DNA of 11,537 bases from an uncultured Actinomyces sp. (GCA_915069725.1 CAJZFF010000021.1:1-11537); one strand, 5' to 3'; shown: positions 1-7,338, counted from the first letter of the stretch. Notes: generated by a model from the sequence alone, not told the origin. A program made the numbers and translations.

Positions 1-371
1 TGCCGGGGGTCCGCAGGCCGGTCCGTCAGCGCCGGGCCGGCCGTCCCCGTGCCATTGATGAGCGGGGAGGAGGGGCTCAGGCTCGTCACGAGCGAGGTCG
101 ACGAGGACAACCAGCGGGCGGCCTCAGCCGGCCCGGATGCACTGCCCGTCCGCTCGGGAGGCAACGGATCCTGGAGCCACGGAGCCCGAACCGTGGTCAC
201 GGCAGTGCTGGCGCCCGGGCCGGAGAGGGTGCTCACTCCCTGAGCCGGTGGTGCATCGGGCAGTGCGGCCAGTGAGCCGCAGGCGATCAGGGCCGTTGCC
301 AGCGTGGCGAGACGGCGGGACGTGCGAGGATCTCCGAGGTGGCGGCTTTGCCGAGGCTGCTGTGGGTGCAT
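1..371 (-). CDS. Exported protein, N-terminal part (possible M23-family peptidase), truncated by window edge
   Basis: Reading the minus strand from ATG at 371-369, the frame stays open for 123 codons to the left edge, so the C-terminus is missing. The N-terminus looks exported: Arg-rich residues 7-20, then a hydrophobic stretch (about residues 21-37, LATLATALIACGSLAAL), then a small/Pro-rich region (PDAPPAQG). The stretch contains L-I-A-C31, which fits a lipobox, so lipoprotein attachment is possible as an alternative to signal peptidase I cleavage near A43. Residues 46-123 are Ser/Pro/Thr-rich, like a linker, with no recognisable catalytic motif. The gene is divergent from rpsB. Actinobacteria often carry an M23 murein peptidase gene there, so that function is inferred from position only. 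A GAGGG lies only one base before the ATG, too close for an ideal ribosome site, so the start is uncertain. I am fairly sure of the gene and unsure of its function. Confidence 0.68.
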   Translation of the reverse strand, partial: MHPQQPRQSRHLGDPRTSRRLATLATALIACGSLAALPDAPPAQGVSTLSGPGASTAVTTVRAPWLQDPLPPERTGSASGPAEAARWLSSSTSLVTSLSPSSPLINGTGTAGPALTDRPADPR

Positions 372-511
372 GCCCTCAGAGTGCGCGCCGAGCGGCCCTC
401 GGCGCCGAGAGTGTCGTCGGCCCTGTGGAAAGCCCCTCGAGGAAGCGGCCTGTGGTGACCGGGACGACTCCGAAAACCGCAGATTCGGCCTCGGCTGCTG
501 GTCCAGTCCTG

Positions 512-520
512 TGGTAGCCT
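512..520 (+). promoter_or_regulatory. Candidate extended -10 promoter for rpsB
   Basis: TGG directly followed by TAGCCT (515-520) matches the extended -10 form TGn-TAnnnT used by the main actinobacterial sigma factor. No good -35 is visible: the hexamer at 17-base spacing, 492-497, is CGGCTG. If used, transcription would begin near 527, giving an rpsB leader of about 340 bases. The call rests on a short motif. Confidence 0.35.
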
Positions 521-524
521 CGCC

Positions 525-542
525 TCCGCAGCATTCTGCGGA
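525..542 (+). promoter_or_regulatory. Perfect hairpin at start of rpsB leader
   Basis: TCCGCAG (525-531) and CTGCGGA (536-542) are exact inverted repeats around a CATT loop, five bases after the candidate -10 element. It could be an operator at the transcription start, or a 5'-end structure stabilising the mRNA. No T-run follows, so it is not a standard terminator. Confidence 0.4.
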
Positions 543-868
543 TCGCTCCGGCGTCAGCGGGAGACGGGCCCGGAATGCTGACTTCGCGTGTCTGCACCCG
601 AGTATCTCGGGACGTCCCTCCGGGCGACACGGTCGCGGTCCCGATCATCACGGCTCGCCACGGTGAACGGGTGGCCGTGCGTCGCAGGCACCAGGCCCCA
701 TCCGCGCCGGCTCCCAGCCGGTCACCGGCTCCGGTGCGCGTTCGCAAGCGTGCGGAACCACGGGGAAGAACCCAGAAGAAGAACCCTGGGACGCGTCCGG
801 GTACAGCTCGGCCGTCCCCCGAATGATCGTGCGTCGAGCAACCTCTCGGCACACACGGAAGGACCGTC

Positions 869-1726
869 ATGGCCGTCGTCACCATGCGCCAGCTCCTTGA
901 TAGCGGTGTCCACTTCGGGCACCAGACCCGTCGCTGGAACCCCAAGATGAAGCGCTTCATCCTCACCGAGCGCAACGGCATCTACATCATCGACCTCCAG
1001 CAGTCCATTGAGGGCATCAACACCGCCTACGACTTCGTCAAGGAGATCGTCGCTCGCGGCGGCAACATCCTGTTCGTCGGAACCAAGAAGCAGGCCCAGG
1101 CCGCCGTGGCCGAGCAGGCCCAGCGCGTCGGCATGCCCTACGTCAACCAGCGCTGGCTGGGCGGCATGCTCACCAACTTCTCCACCGTGCGCGCCCGCCT
1201 GGACCGCATGAAGGAGCTCGAGCAGATCGACTTCGACGACGTGGCCGGCTCCGGCCGCACCAAGAAGGAGCTGCTCATGATGCGCCGCGAGAAGGACAAG
1301 CTCCAGCGCACCCTGGGCGGTATCCGCGACATGAGCAAGCTCCCCGCGGCCGTGTGGGTCGTGGACACCAAGAAGGAGCACCTGGCCATCTCCGAGGCCC
1401 AGAAGCTCGGGATCCCGGTCATCGCCATCCTGGACACCAACTGCGACCCGGACGAGGCCACCTACGGCATCCCCGGCAACGACGACGCCATCCGCGCCGT
1501 CACCCTGCTCACCCGTGTCGTCGCCGACGCCACCGCCGAGGGCCTGCTGGCCCGCTCCGGCGGCCGCGCCCGCACCGGTGAGGAGGCCGTGGTCGCCCCC
1601 GCCGACGCCGAGCCGCTGCCCGAGTGGGAGGCCCAGCTCCTCGCCGGAGCCGAGGCCGAGGCCACCGAGGTCGCCGCTGAGGTGACTGAGGCTGTCGCCG
1701 AGGCCGCTGCGGCCGAGCAGGCCTGA
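869..1726 (+). CDS. rpsB: 30S ribosomal protein S2
   Basis: S2 binds late to the small ribosomal subunit at the head-body junction, near S1 where that is present. The 285-residue product shows the family's N-terminal block [16 protein letters not shown] (residues 12-27), the central [14 protein letters not shown] block, and [15 protein letters not shown]. The tail from about residue 228 to 285 is rich in Ala and Glu and low in complexity; such acidic tails are usual in actinobacterial S2, which is longer than the E. coli protein. The ATG is supported by GGAAGGA at 857-863, five bases upstream. The pairing with tsf downstream is nearly universal in bacteria. A strong hairpin follows the stop. 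E. coli rpsB is autoregulated by S2; whether the long leader here does likewise is not shown. Confidence 0.98.
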   Translation: MAVVTMRQLLDSGVHFGHQTRRWNPKMKRFILTERNGIYIIDLQQSIEGINTAYDFVKEIVARGGNILFVGTKKQAQAAVAEQAQRVGMPYVNQRWLGGMLTNFSTVRARLDRMKELEQIDFDDVAGSGRTKKELLMMRREKDKLQRTLGGIRDMSKLPAAVWVVDTKKEHLAISEAQKLGIPVIAILDTNCDPDEATYGIPGNDDAIRAVTLLTRVVADATAEGLLARSGGRARTGEEAVVAPADAEPLPEWEAQLLAGAEAEATEVAAEVTEAVAEAAAAEQA

Positions 1727-1744
1727 GCCCGCCCTCAGCTCCTC

Positions 1745-1775
1745 GCTCACAGCGCGGCGTCCCCGCGCTGTGAGC
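1745..1775 (+). terminator. 13-bp hairpin between rpsB and tsf (attenuator or terminator)
   Basis: GCTCACAGCGCGG (1745-1757) pairs perfectly with CCGCGCTGTGAGC (1763-1775) around loop CGTCC. A run of five T comes only at 1791-1795, about 15 bases past the stem, so this is not a textbook intrinsic terminator. It probably causes partial termination or stabilises the 3' end of the rpsB message, separating S2 and EF-Ts levels. Confidence 0.65.
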
Positions 1776-1833
1776 ACCTCTCACTCGTCCTTTTTCACAC
1801 GTCTATTAGTCACTGACTGACCAGGAGACATTC

Positions 1834-2673
1834 ATGGCGAACTACACCACTGCTGACATCAAGGCGCTGCGCGAGAAGACCGGCGCCGGCATGCTCGACG
1901 TCAAGAAGGCCCTCGACGAGGCCAACGGCGACGCCGAGAAGGCCATCGAGATCATTCGCGTCAAGGGCCTCAAGGGCATTGCCAAGCGCGAGGGCCGCGC
2001 CGCCTCCGCCGGCCTCATCGCCGCCAAGGTCGTCGACTCCGGCAACGGCCAGGTCGGCGTCCTCGTCGAGATCAACGCCGAGACCGACTTCGTGGCCAAG
2101 AACCAGAAGTTCCTCGACTACGCCGAGCAGGTCCTCACCGCCGCCCTCGACTCCGGCGCCACCGACGCCGAGGCCCTGGCCGAGGTCGAGGTCGACGGCT
2201 CCACCGTCAAGGAGCTCACCGACGGCATGCAGGCCGTCATCGGCGAGAAGATCGTCGTGCGTCGCGTCGGACGCCTCGAGGCCGACAAGATCGAGCTCTA
2301 CCTGCACCGCACCAACCCCGACCTGCCCGCCCAGGTCGGCGTCCTGGTGGGCACCGACGCCAAGGCCGCCGAGGTGGCTCACGACGTCGCCATGCACATC
2401 GCCGCCTACTCCCCGGCCTACGCCACCCGCGAGGACGTCCCGGCCGAGGTCGTGGACAAGGAGCGCGCCATCGCCGAGGAGACCACCCGCGCCGAGGGCA
2501 AGCCCGAGAAGGCCATCCCCAAGATCGTCGAGGGACGCCTCAGCGGCTTCTTCAAGGAGAACGTCCTGGTCGACCAGGCCTTCGCCAAGGACCCCAAGAC
2601 CACGGTCGGCAAGGTCGTCGAGGCCACCGGTGGCGAGCTGACCGGCTTCGTGCGCTTCCGCGTCGGCGCCTGA
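1834..2673 (+). CDS. tsf: Translation elongation factor Ts
   Basis: EF-Ts is the cytoplasmic nucleotide exchange factor that releases GDP from EF-Tu. The product is 279 residues, the usual size. The N-terminal UBA-like domain is clear (residues about 1-45, with LREKTGAGMLDVKKAL), and the core begins with the EF-Tu contact motif TDFVAKN (T84-D85-F86-V87), equivalent to the E. coli Asp80-Phe81 region. The C-terminal half carries the dimerisation-type repeat (HDVAMHIAAYSPAY) and ends in a short strand FVRFRVG. The ATG is set by AGGAGA at 1823-1828, five bases upstream. An AT-richer patch (CTATTAGT, around 1804-1811) could hold a second promoter but has no clean consensus. A strong terminator hairpin follows, so tsf probably ends the rpsB-tsf unit. 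Confidence 0.98.
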   Translation: MANYTTADIKALREKTGAGMLDVKKALDEANGDAEKAIEIIRVKGLKGIAKREGRAASAGLIAAKVVDSGNGQVGVLVEINAETDFVAKNQKFLDYAEQVLTAALDSGATDAEALAEVEVDGSTVKELTDGMQAVIGEKIVVRRVGRLEADKIELYLHRTNPDLPAQVGVLVGTDAKAAEVAHDVAMHIAAYSPAYATREDVPAEVVDKERAIAEETTRAEGKPEKAIPKIVEGRLSGFFKENVLVDQAFAKDPKTTVGKVVEATGGELTGFVRFRVGA

Positions 2674-2686
2674 TCCGCTCACTGTT

Positions 2687-2727
2687 CGGGGCGGGGGCGC
2701 GAGCATCATGCTCGCACCCCCGCCCCG
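2687..2727 (+). terminator. Strong GC-rich terminator hairpin after tsf
   Basis: The left arm (CGGGGCGGGGG then GCGAGC) pairs with the right arm (GCTCGC then CCCCCGCCCCG): 11 bp plus 6 bp, with one C-A mismatch (2698/2716) and loop ATCAT. It begins 13 bases after the tsf stop and is followed by TTCTCTGT, only a weak T-rich tail. Actinobacterial terminators often lack long U-runs. It probably ends rpsB-tsf transcription. Confidence 0.8.
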
Positions 2728-2811
2728 TTCTCTGTACCCCCTCACTCATCGGCGTCTCCCACCGTCTGCTCCCCGCGGCGCCTTCCTCGAGCACGTCTCA
2801 TGCGTGGCCCT

Positions 2812-2835
2812 GGTCCCATGGCACGGTCCCATGGC
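2812..2835 (+). repeat. Tandem 11-bp repeat GGTCCCATGGC, 13-bp period, upstream of pyrH
   Basis: GGTCCCATGGC occurs exactly at 2812-2822 and 2825-2835, with AC between. Each copy contains the palindrome CCATGG, so the two could also pair as a 6-bp hairpin. It lies about 55-80 bases before the candidate -10 of pyrH, in non-coding DNA, where a regulator site would fit. No known regulator is assigned. Confidence 0.6.
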
Positions 2836-2890
2836 GTGTCTGACCGCCGGGGTTGACGCTCATCGTGGCCCGGTGCCCGCCCAGACGGGG

Positions 2891-2896
2891 TAGGCT
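2891..2896 (+). promoter_or_regulatory. Candidate -10 element for pyrH
   Basis: TAGGCT is a good actinobacterial -10 hexamer. It lies 45 bases before the pyrH ATG, just after the tsf terminator, where a new promoter is expected. The -35 region at normal spacing (about 2867-2873) is GC-rich and poor. A good TTGACG lies at 2853-2858 but 32 bases away, too far to pair with it. Confidence 0.45.
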
Positions 2897-2935
2897 GTGC
2901 CAAGCCTGCCCACCGAACCCAGGAGACATAGCGCA

Positions 2936-3688
2936 ATGAGTCAGGAACCGGCTCGTGACGACCGCGTCGCCCACGGCACGCACCCCAGACGTGTTCTACT
3001 CAAGCTCTCCGGTGAGGTCTTCGGCGGTGGATCAATAGGTCTGGACGCCGATGTCGTCTCCGACGCCGCCCGTCAGATCGCCGACGCCGTACGCGCGGGA
3101 GTCCAGGTCTCCGTCGTCGTCGGAGGCGGGAACTTCTTCCGCGGTGCCGAGCTCTCCTCGCGCGGCATGGACCGCGCCCGAGCCGACTACATGGGCATGC
3201 TGGGAACCGTCATGAACGCCCTGGCCCTGCAGGACTTCATTGAGAAGGCCGGGGTGCCCGCCCGCGTCCAGACCGCCATCGCCATGGGACAGGTCGCCGA
3301 GTCCTACATCCCCCTGCGCGCCATCCGCCACATGGAGAAGAACCGCGTCGTCGTCTTCGGCGCCGGTGCCGGCCTGCCCTACTTCTCCACGGACACCGTC
3401 TCGGCCCAGCGCGCCCTGGAGACCCACTGCGACGAGCTGCTCGTGGGCAAGAACGGGGTCGACGGCGTCTACACCGCCGATCCCCGCAAGAACCCCGATG
3501 CCCGGCGCCTGGACCAGCTCACCTACGAGCGCGCCCTGGCTGACGGTCTCCAGGTGGTCGACGCCTCCGCCTTCGCCCTGTGCCGCGATAATGGCCTGAC
3601 TATGCGCGTCTTCGGCATGGGGGAGCCCGGCAACATCACCCGCGCCCTGCTGGGTGAGAGAATCGGGACACTCGTCAGCTGCGACTGA
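2936..3688 (+). CDS. pyrH: UMP kinase
   Basis: PyrH transfers phosphate from ATP to UMP, giving UDP in the cytoplasm, the step feeding UTP and CTP synthesis. It belongs to the amino-acid-kinase fold, acts as a hexamer, and in the family is activated by GTP and inhibited by UTP. The 250-residue product has the phosphate-binding LLKLSGE (K23, G26), the glycine loop [10 protein letters not shown], the UMP-site stretch with [17 protein letters not shown], and the nucleotide-binding [11 protein letters not shown] (D176). I chose ATG 2936 because AGGAGA (2921-2926) precedes it by nine bases; the frame also opens at GTG 2897, which lies at the presumed -10 element and has no ribosome site. The 15-residue polar leader before HPRR is usual in actinobacteria. 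It is followed by frr, the common partner. Confidence 0.97.
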   Translation: MSQEPARDDRVAHGTHPRRVLLKLSGEVFGGGSIGLDADVVSDAARQIADAVRAGVQVSVVVGGGNFFRGAELSSRGMDRARADYMGMLGTVMNALALQDFIEKAGVPARVQTAIAMGQVAESYIPLRAIRHMEKNRVVVFGAGAGLPYFSTDTVSAQRALETHCDELLVGKNGVDGVYTADPRKNPDARRLDQLTYERALADGLQVVDASAFALCRDNGLTMRVFGMGEPGNITRALLGERIGTLVSCD

Positions 3689-3843
3689 CCCGGCTGCGAG
3701 CTCCGACAGGCCGCCGAGGGCCCCTTCGAGCTCTGTGACCGTGTGCGGTGCAGACGGCCGGCACACCATCCCAACCCGCAGCCATCCCCGCGATGGCCGC
3801 CCACTACCTGACGAACCCACGACCGCCCAGTAAAGGAAGCACC

Positions 3844-4401
3844 ATGATCGACGACGTCATGCTCGAGGCCGAGGACAAGATGGACAAGGCCCTCCAGGCC
3901 GCCAAGAGCGAGCTGGCCACCATCCGCACCGGCCGCGCCAACCCCTCGATGTTCAACGGGATCGTCGTGGACTACTACGGCGCCCCCACCCCGCTCCAGC
4001 AGCTCGCCTCCCTGACGATCCCCGAGGCCCGCACCGTCCTGGTCAGCCCCTTCGACCGCTCCGCCATGAAGGACATCGTCACCGCCATCCGCGAGTCCGA
4101 CCTCGGCGTCAACCCCACCGATGACGGCACCGTCATCCGCGTCACCCTGCCGGCACTGACCGAGGAGCGCCGCAAGGACTACGTCAAGCTGGCCCGCTCC
4201 CGCGCCGAGGACTCCCGCGTCCAGGTGCGTGGTATCCGCGGCAAGGCCAAGAAGGAGCTCGAGGCCATCAAGAAGGACGGCGAGGCCGGCGAGGACGACG
4301 TCAAGCGCGCCGAGCACGAGCTCGACGGACTCACCAAGCGCTTCGTCGAGCAGATCGACGCCGCCCTGAGCGCCAAGGAGGCCGAGCTCCTCGAGGTCTG
4401 A
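3844..4401 (+). CDS. frr: Ribosome recycling factor
   Basis: RRF acts with EF-G to split the 70S ribosome after termination. The 185-residue product is the standard length. It shows the helical domain I opening (MLEAEDKMDKAL), the conserved RTGRA motif (residues 28-32), the domain II stretch around YYGAPTPLQQLASLTIPEARTV, and the domain I return LPALTEERRKDYVKLAR, followed by long charged helices to the C-terminus. ATG 3844 is chosen because AAAGGAAG (3832-3839) precedes it by four bases; the open frame upstream to 3748 does not resemble RRF. The 155-base gap after pyrH has no clear promoter or terminator, although two GAGCTC copies in it could pair weakly. Cotranscription with pyrH is likely but not proven. 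Confidence 0.98.
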   Translation: MIDDVMLEAEDKMDKALQAAKSELATIRTGRANPSMFNGIVVDYYGAPTPLQQLASLTIPEARTVLVSPFDRSAMKDIVTAIRESDLGVNPTDDGTVIRVTLPALTEERRKDYVKLARSRAEDSRVQVRGIRGKAKKELEAIKKDGEAGEDDVKRAEHELDGLTKRFVEQIDAALSAKEAELLEV

Positions 4402-4416
4402 GCCGCCTCGTCCCGG

Positions 4417-4444
4417 GAGCGGCCGCGCCACCGCCCGGCCGCTC
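4417..4444 (+). terminator. 9-bp hairpin between frr and cdsA
   Basis: GAGCGGCCG (4417-4425) and CGGCCGCTC (4436-4444) are perfect inverted repeats around a 10-base loop, starting 16 bases after the frr stop. No T-run follows. It may attenuate read-through into cdsA or mark an mRNA 3' end; the stem fills much of the 63-base gap and ends 20 bases before the cdsA start. Confidence 0.45.
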
Positions 4445-4464
4445 GCCCTGTCCCGTCAACCCCT

Positions 4465-5403
4465 GTGAGCCCCGTGTCGCCTCTGCTGAACCCGCGCCCC
4501 ACGCGCAACCACGACCCCCTGCCCGCCACCGGGCGGGCGGGACGCAACCTGCCCGCCGCCATCGGGGTGGCGGTCGCGCTCATCGCCGTGGTCCTGGGGT
4601 CCCTGGCCTTCTACAAGGTCATTTTTGTGGGTGTCGTCGTCCTGGCCGTGTGCGGGGCGCTGTGGGAGCTGGCGGCGGCCTTCGCCCGCAAGCGCATCCG
4701 TCTGCCCCTGGCGCCGTTGTGGCTGGGGACCCTGGGAATCTCCGTGTGCGCCTGGGAGGTGGGAGCGGAGGCGGCCTTCGGGGCCTACGTGGCCACCGCC
4801 GGCGCCTGCGTCCTGTGGAGCTTCATGGACCAGGCCGAGGCGGAGGTCGGTACCGTCCTCGAGCAGGCCGGTCACGACATCCCCCGCACCGAGGCCCATG
4901 ACGAGGTCCGTCGCTCGCGCTCCAGCGCCGCGGCCGCCTCGGTCTTCGCCGCCACCTACCTGCCCTTCCTGGCCGGTTTCGCGGTCCTGCTCCTGGTGCA
5001 GGAGCACGGAGTGGGAAAAGTCATGATGCTTATCGCTCTGGCGGCCGCCAACGACACCGGCGGATGGATGGCCGGCATCACCTTCGGCCGTCACCCCCTG
5101 GCGCCCTCGGTCTCACCGAAGAAGTCATGGGAGGGGCTCATGGGCTCCCTCATCGCAGCCGTCGCCACCGGTGCCGGCTGCGTCTGGGCCATTGGCGGCC
5201 CCTGGTGGACCGGGGCCGCACTGGGCACCTGCACCGTGATCGTCTCCACCCTGGGAGACCTGGGGGAGTCCCTGCTCAAGCGCGACCTGGGGCTCAAGGA
5301 CATGGGCACGCTCCTGCCCGGCCACGGAGGAATCATGGACCGGCTCGACTCGATCCTCGTGGCCGCTCCACTTGTCTACGCCTTCACCCTCCTGGTGAAA
5401 TAG
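4465..5403 (+). CDS. cdsA: Phosphatidate cytidylyltransferase (CDP-diacylglycerol synthase)
   Basis: CdsA is an integral membrane enzyme making CDP-diacylglycerol from phosphatidate and CTP, the precursor of phosphatidylglycerol, cardiolipin and phosphatidylinositol. The 312-residue product has a polar N-terminus (about 1-28), then repeated hydrophobic segments (one near residues 30-65, others in the middle and after residue 170), and ends with the complete family signature at residues 269-295: [11 protein letters not shown], then [12 protein letters not shown], with metal/substrate-binding Asp292 and Asp295. The start is a GTG with no good ribosome site; a second in-frame GTG at 4474 is equally possible. 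No upstream uppS is present, unlike the uppS-cdsA order of many bacteria. Function is near certain, the exact start is not. Confidence 0.95.
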   Translation: MSPVSPLLNPRPTRNHDPLPATGRAGRNLPAAIGVAVALIAVVLGSLAFYKVIFVGVVVLAVCGALWELAAAFARKRIRLPLAPLWLGTLGISVCAWEVGAEAAFGAYVATAGACVLWSFMDQAEAEVGTVLEQAGHDIPRTEAHDEVRRSRSSAAAASVFAATYLPFLAGFAVLLLVQEHGVGKVMMLIALAAANDTGGWMAGITFGRHPLAPSVSPKKSWEGLMGSLIAAVATGAGCVWAIGGPWWTGAALGTCTVIVSTLGDLGESLLKRDLGLKDMGTLLPGHGGIMDRLDSILVAAPLVYAFTLLVK

Positions 5404-5474
5404 GGACGCATGCCGCACCCACCCCTATCGACCAGCCCGGCCCTCCCCAGCCCCGGGACACGAGGAGCACGAGC

Positions 5475-6737
5475 GTGAGTCCATCGCGAGCACAGCAGCG
5501 CCCCCGGCGCCCGCAGCCCGTCAGCATCACCGGACGGCCACATGACGGCCGGGTCCAGGTCATGCCCACCGACCAGCCCCCGGAGGGCGCCACCAGCCCC
5601 GACGCCAAACCGCGCCTGTCCTTCGCGGTGCCTGCGGCGCGCGGCAAGGCCCCCCGTCACCTGGCCGACCTCGACCTGGCCGGGCGCAAGGCCGCCTGCA
5701 AGGACTCGGGCCTGCCCTCCTTCCGGGCCGACCAGCTCTCACGCCACTACTTCACGCACTTCACCCGTGACAGCGCGGATATGACCGACCTGCCGGCCGC
5801 CCAGCGCGAGCAGCTGTGCGCCGAGCTGCTGCCCGAGCTCATCACCCCGGTGCGCGCCCTGCGCGCCGACGGCGGGCGCACCATCAAGCACCTGTGGGAA
5901 CTACACGACGGCGTGCGCATCGAGAGCGTCCTCATGCGCTACAAGGAGCGCACCACCCTGTGCGTCTCCTCCCAGGCCGGCTGCGGCATGGCCTGCCCCT
6001 TCTGCGCCACCGGTCAGATGGGCCTGACCCGCAACCTGTCCACCGGAGAGATCGTGGAGCAGGTGCGCCACGCCGCCCAGGCCTCGGCCGCCGGGGAGCT
6101 GACCGGGGGGCCGGCCCGCCTGTCCAACGTGGTCTTCATGGGCATGGGCGAGCCGATGGTCAACTACAAGAACGTCGTCGGCGCCCTCCACCGGCTCATC
6201 GACCCGGCCCCGGAGGGCTTCGGCCTGTCGGCGCGCGGCATCACCGTCTCCACCGTGGGCCTGGTGCCGCTCATCCGCAAGCTGGCGGGGGAGGGGCTGG
6301 CGGTCACGCTCGCCGTCTCCCTCCACGCCCCCGACGACGAGCTGCGCGACGAGCTCATCCCCGTCAACTCCAAGTGGAAGGTCGGCGAGCTGCTCGACGC
6401 CGCCCACGACTACTTCCTGGCCACCGGCCGGCGCGTGTCCATCGAGTACGCGCTCATCAAGGACATGAACGACCACGCCTGGCGCGCCCAGCTGCTCGCC
6501 GACGAGCTCAACCGCAGGGACACAGGATGGGCCCATGTCAACCCCATCCCGCTCAACCCCACCCCGGGGTCCATCTGGACCTGCTCGGAGGTTGCGGTTC
6601 AGGATATGTTCGTCGACACGCTCCGGCGTGCCGGAATTACCACGACAGTGCGAGACACTCGAGGCAGCGACATCGACGGTGCCTGCGGTCAGCTCGCGAC
6701 CGAGGTACTCAACCAGGAGAGGGTCAAGACGACATGA
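5475..6737 (+). CDS. rlmN: Dual-specificity 23S rRNA (A2503)/tRNA (A37) C2-methyltransferase
   Basis: RlmN is a radical SAM enzyme that methylates C2 of adenine 2503 in 23S rRNA, and of A37 in some tRNAs, through a methylated cysteine. The 420-residue product has the 4Fe-4S motif Cys170-x3-Cys174-x2-Cys177 within [18 protein letters not shown], the conserved Cys163 just before it (E. coli Cys118), the SAM-binding GMGEP, and the methyl-carrying Cys404 in GACGQL (E. coli Cys355). All key residues are present. GTG 5475 is chosen because GAGGAG (5462-5467) lies seven bases before it. ATG 5562 would give 391 residues, nearer the family length, but has only a weak AGG upstream, so the basic N-terminal 29 residues may not be real. 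The 3' end overlaps the next gene as ATGA. Confidence 0.95.
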   Translation: MSPSRAQQRPRRPQPVSITGRPHDGRVQVMPTDQPPEGATSPDAKPRLSFAVPAARGKAPRHLADLDLAGRKAACKDSGLPSFRADQLSRHYFTHFTRDSADMTDLPAAQREQLCAELLPELITPVRALRADGGRTIKHLWELHDGVRIESVLMRYKERTTLCVSSQAGCGMACPFCATGQMGLTRNLSTGEIVEQVRHAAQASAAGELTGGPARLSNVVFMGMGEPMVNYKNVVGALHRLIDPAPEGFGLSARGITVSTVGLVPLIRKLAGEGLAVTLAVSLHAPDDELRDELIPVNSKWKVGELLDAAHDYFLATGRRVSIEYALIKDMNDHAWRAQLLADELNRRDTGWAHVNPIPLNPTPGSIWTCSEVAVQDMFVDTLRRAGITTTVRDTRGSDIDGACGQLATEVLNQERVKTT

Positions 6738-7279
6738 GCGACATGTTTCCCAAGTCAGCGCTCCTGCGACCGGGCTACCGCCCCGAGCAGGTGGACCGCT
6801 ACTTCGAGACGGCTCACGAGATCTACGACGCCGGTGAGCTCGACGAGATGGACTCCGAGGGCGTGCGCACCGTCGCCTTCGACGTCGTCCTGCGCGGCTA
6901 CCAGCCCCAAGCCGTGGACGCCGCCCTCGACCGGCTCGAGGCCGCCTTCCTCCAGCGCCGGCGCGCGGCCTTCGTGGCCAAGAATGGTCGCCAGGCCTGG
7001 ATGGACCAGGTCACTCAGCTCGCCACCACCCTCTACCCGCGTCTGCTGCGCCCGGCCGGCGAGCGCTTCGCCCCGGCCTCCGGGCAGGGGTACGACAAGA
7101 CCGACGTCGATGCCCTCATGGACCGTATCGCCGGCTACTTCGATTCCGACACCACCCTGACCTCCAGCGAGGTGCGCGGAGCGGTCTTCCGTCGAGCCCG
7201 GGGGAACAAGGCCTACGGGGAGCCCAGCGTCGACCGCTACCTGGCGCGCGTCGTCGAGGTCCTCCTGTCCGTCGAGTAG
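6734..7279 (+). CDS. DivIVA-domain-like small protein
   Basis: The product is 181 residues, cytoplasmic, without signal or membrane segments. It has four spaced copies of a short motif G-Y-x4-V-D-x3-(D/R) followed by an amphipathic helix: residues 14-24 ([11 protein letters not shown]), 55-72 ([18 protein letters not shown]), 119-136 ([18 protein letters not shown]) and about 161-178 ([17 protein letters not shown], slightly degenerate). This is the DivI1A-type repeat of actinobacterial proteins annotated as DivIVA-domain proteins; it lacks the long coiled coil of true DivIVA/Wag31, so a polar-growth role should not be assumed. The start ATG overlaps the rlmN stop (ATGA), so translation is probably coupled. 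The function is unknown. The stop lies in a degenerate 9-base repeat. Confidence 0.85.
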   Translation: MSDMFPKSALLRPGYRPEQVDRYFETAHEIYDAGELDEMDSEGVRTVAFDVVLRGYQPQAVDAALDRLEAAFLQRRRAAFVAKNGRQAWMDQVTQLATTLYPRLLRPAGERFAPASGQGYDKTDVDALMDRIAGYFDSDTTLTSSEVRGAVFRRARGNKAYGEPSVDRYLARVVEVLLSVE

Positions 7280-7324
7280 GCCAAGCAGACCGAGTAAGCC
7301 GAGAAGGTCGAGTAAACCCTGAGG
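7271..7324 (+). repeat. Degenerate 9-nt tandem repeat across the stop codon
   Basis: Six 9-base units run from 7271: GTCGAGTAG, GCCAAGCAG, ACCGAGTAA, GCCGAGAAG, GTCGAGTAA, ACCCTGAGG (the last divergent). Because the unit is three codons, the pattern gives three in-frame stops (7277 TAG, 7295 TAA, 7313 TAA), each after a Glu codon. It looks like an 18-base duplication of the gene end that has drifted. It fills most of the gap before dxr and ends near GAGGAAA, the probable dxr ribosome site. Confidence 0.65.
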
Positions 7325-7338
7325 AAACCCGCCGCCCC

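Larger units (their letters stand above)
372..868. other. Divergent intergenic region and rpsB leader
   Basis: This stretch of about 500 bases lies between the divergent exported-protein gene and rpsB. Open frames here are on both strands, overlap each other, and have Arg/Pro-rich low-complexity products, so I call none of them a gene. It holds an extended -10 candidate (512-520), a perfect 7-bp hairpin (525-542), palindromes GGGACGTCCC (609-618) and GGACGCGTCC (789-798), the inverted pair TCGGGAC/GTCCCGA (607-613 and 638-644), alternative pairings GCCAC/GTGGC (657-661, 671-675) or CACGG/CCGTG (659-663, 675-679), and CCCAG/CTGGG (771-775, 786-790). It ends in the rpsB ribosome site GGAAGGA (857-863). 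I saw no clear promoter for the minus-strand gene. Confidence 0.6.

Noticed and set aside
575..826. Small plus-strand frame in the rpsB leader (83 codons, Arg/Pro-rich product)
   Set aside because: There is no good ribosome site, the composition is that of random high-GC sequence, and it competes with overlapping frames. Conservation would be needed to reconsider it.
376..981. Minus-strand frame of 201 codons crossing the rpsB start
   Set aside because: It overlaps the rpsB start and leader, and its product has no recognisable motif or export signal. The real minus-strand gene starts at 371 in a different frame.
722..1777. Open minus-strand frame of 351 codons opposite rpsB
   Set aside because: It mirrors rpsB codons, and the product is a Gly/Leu/Val/Asp-biased sequence without family resemblance.
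2853..2896. TTGACG and TAGGCT read as one promoter for pyrH
   Set aside because: The spacer is 32 bases, far from the 16-19 required, so the two cannot form a single standard promoter.
5064..5474. In-frame extension upstream of rlmN into cdsA
   Set aside because: It overlaps the conserved C-terminal half of cdsA in another frame and has no resemblance to RlmN; the real start is at 5475 or 5562.
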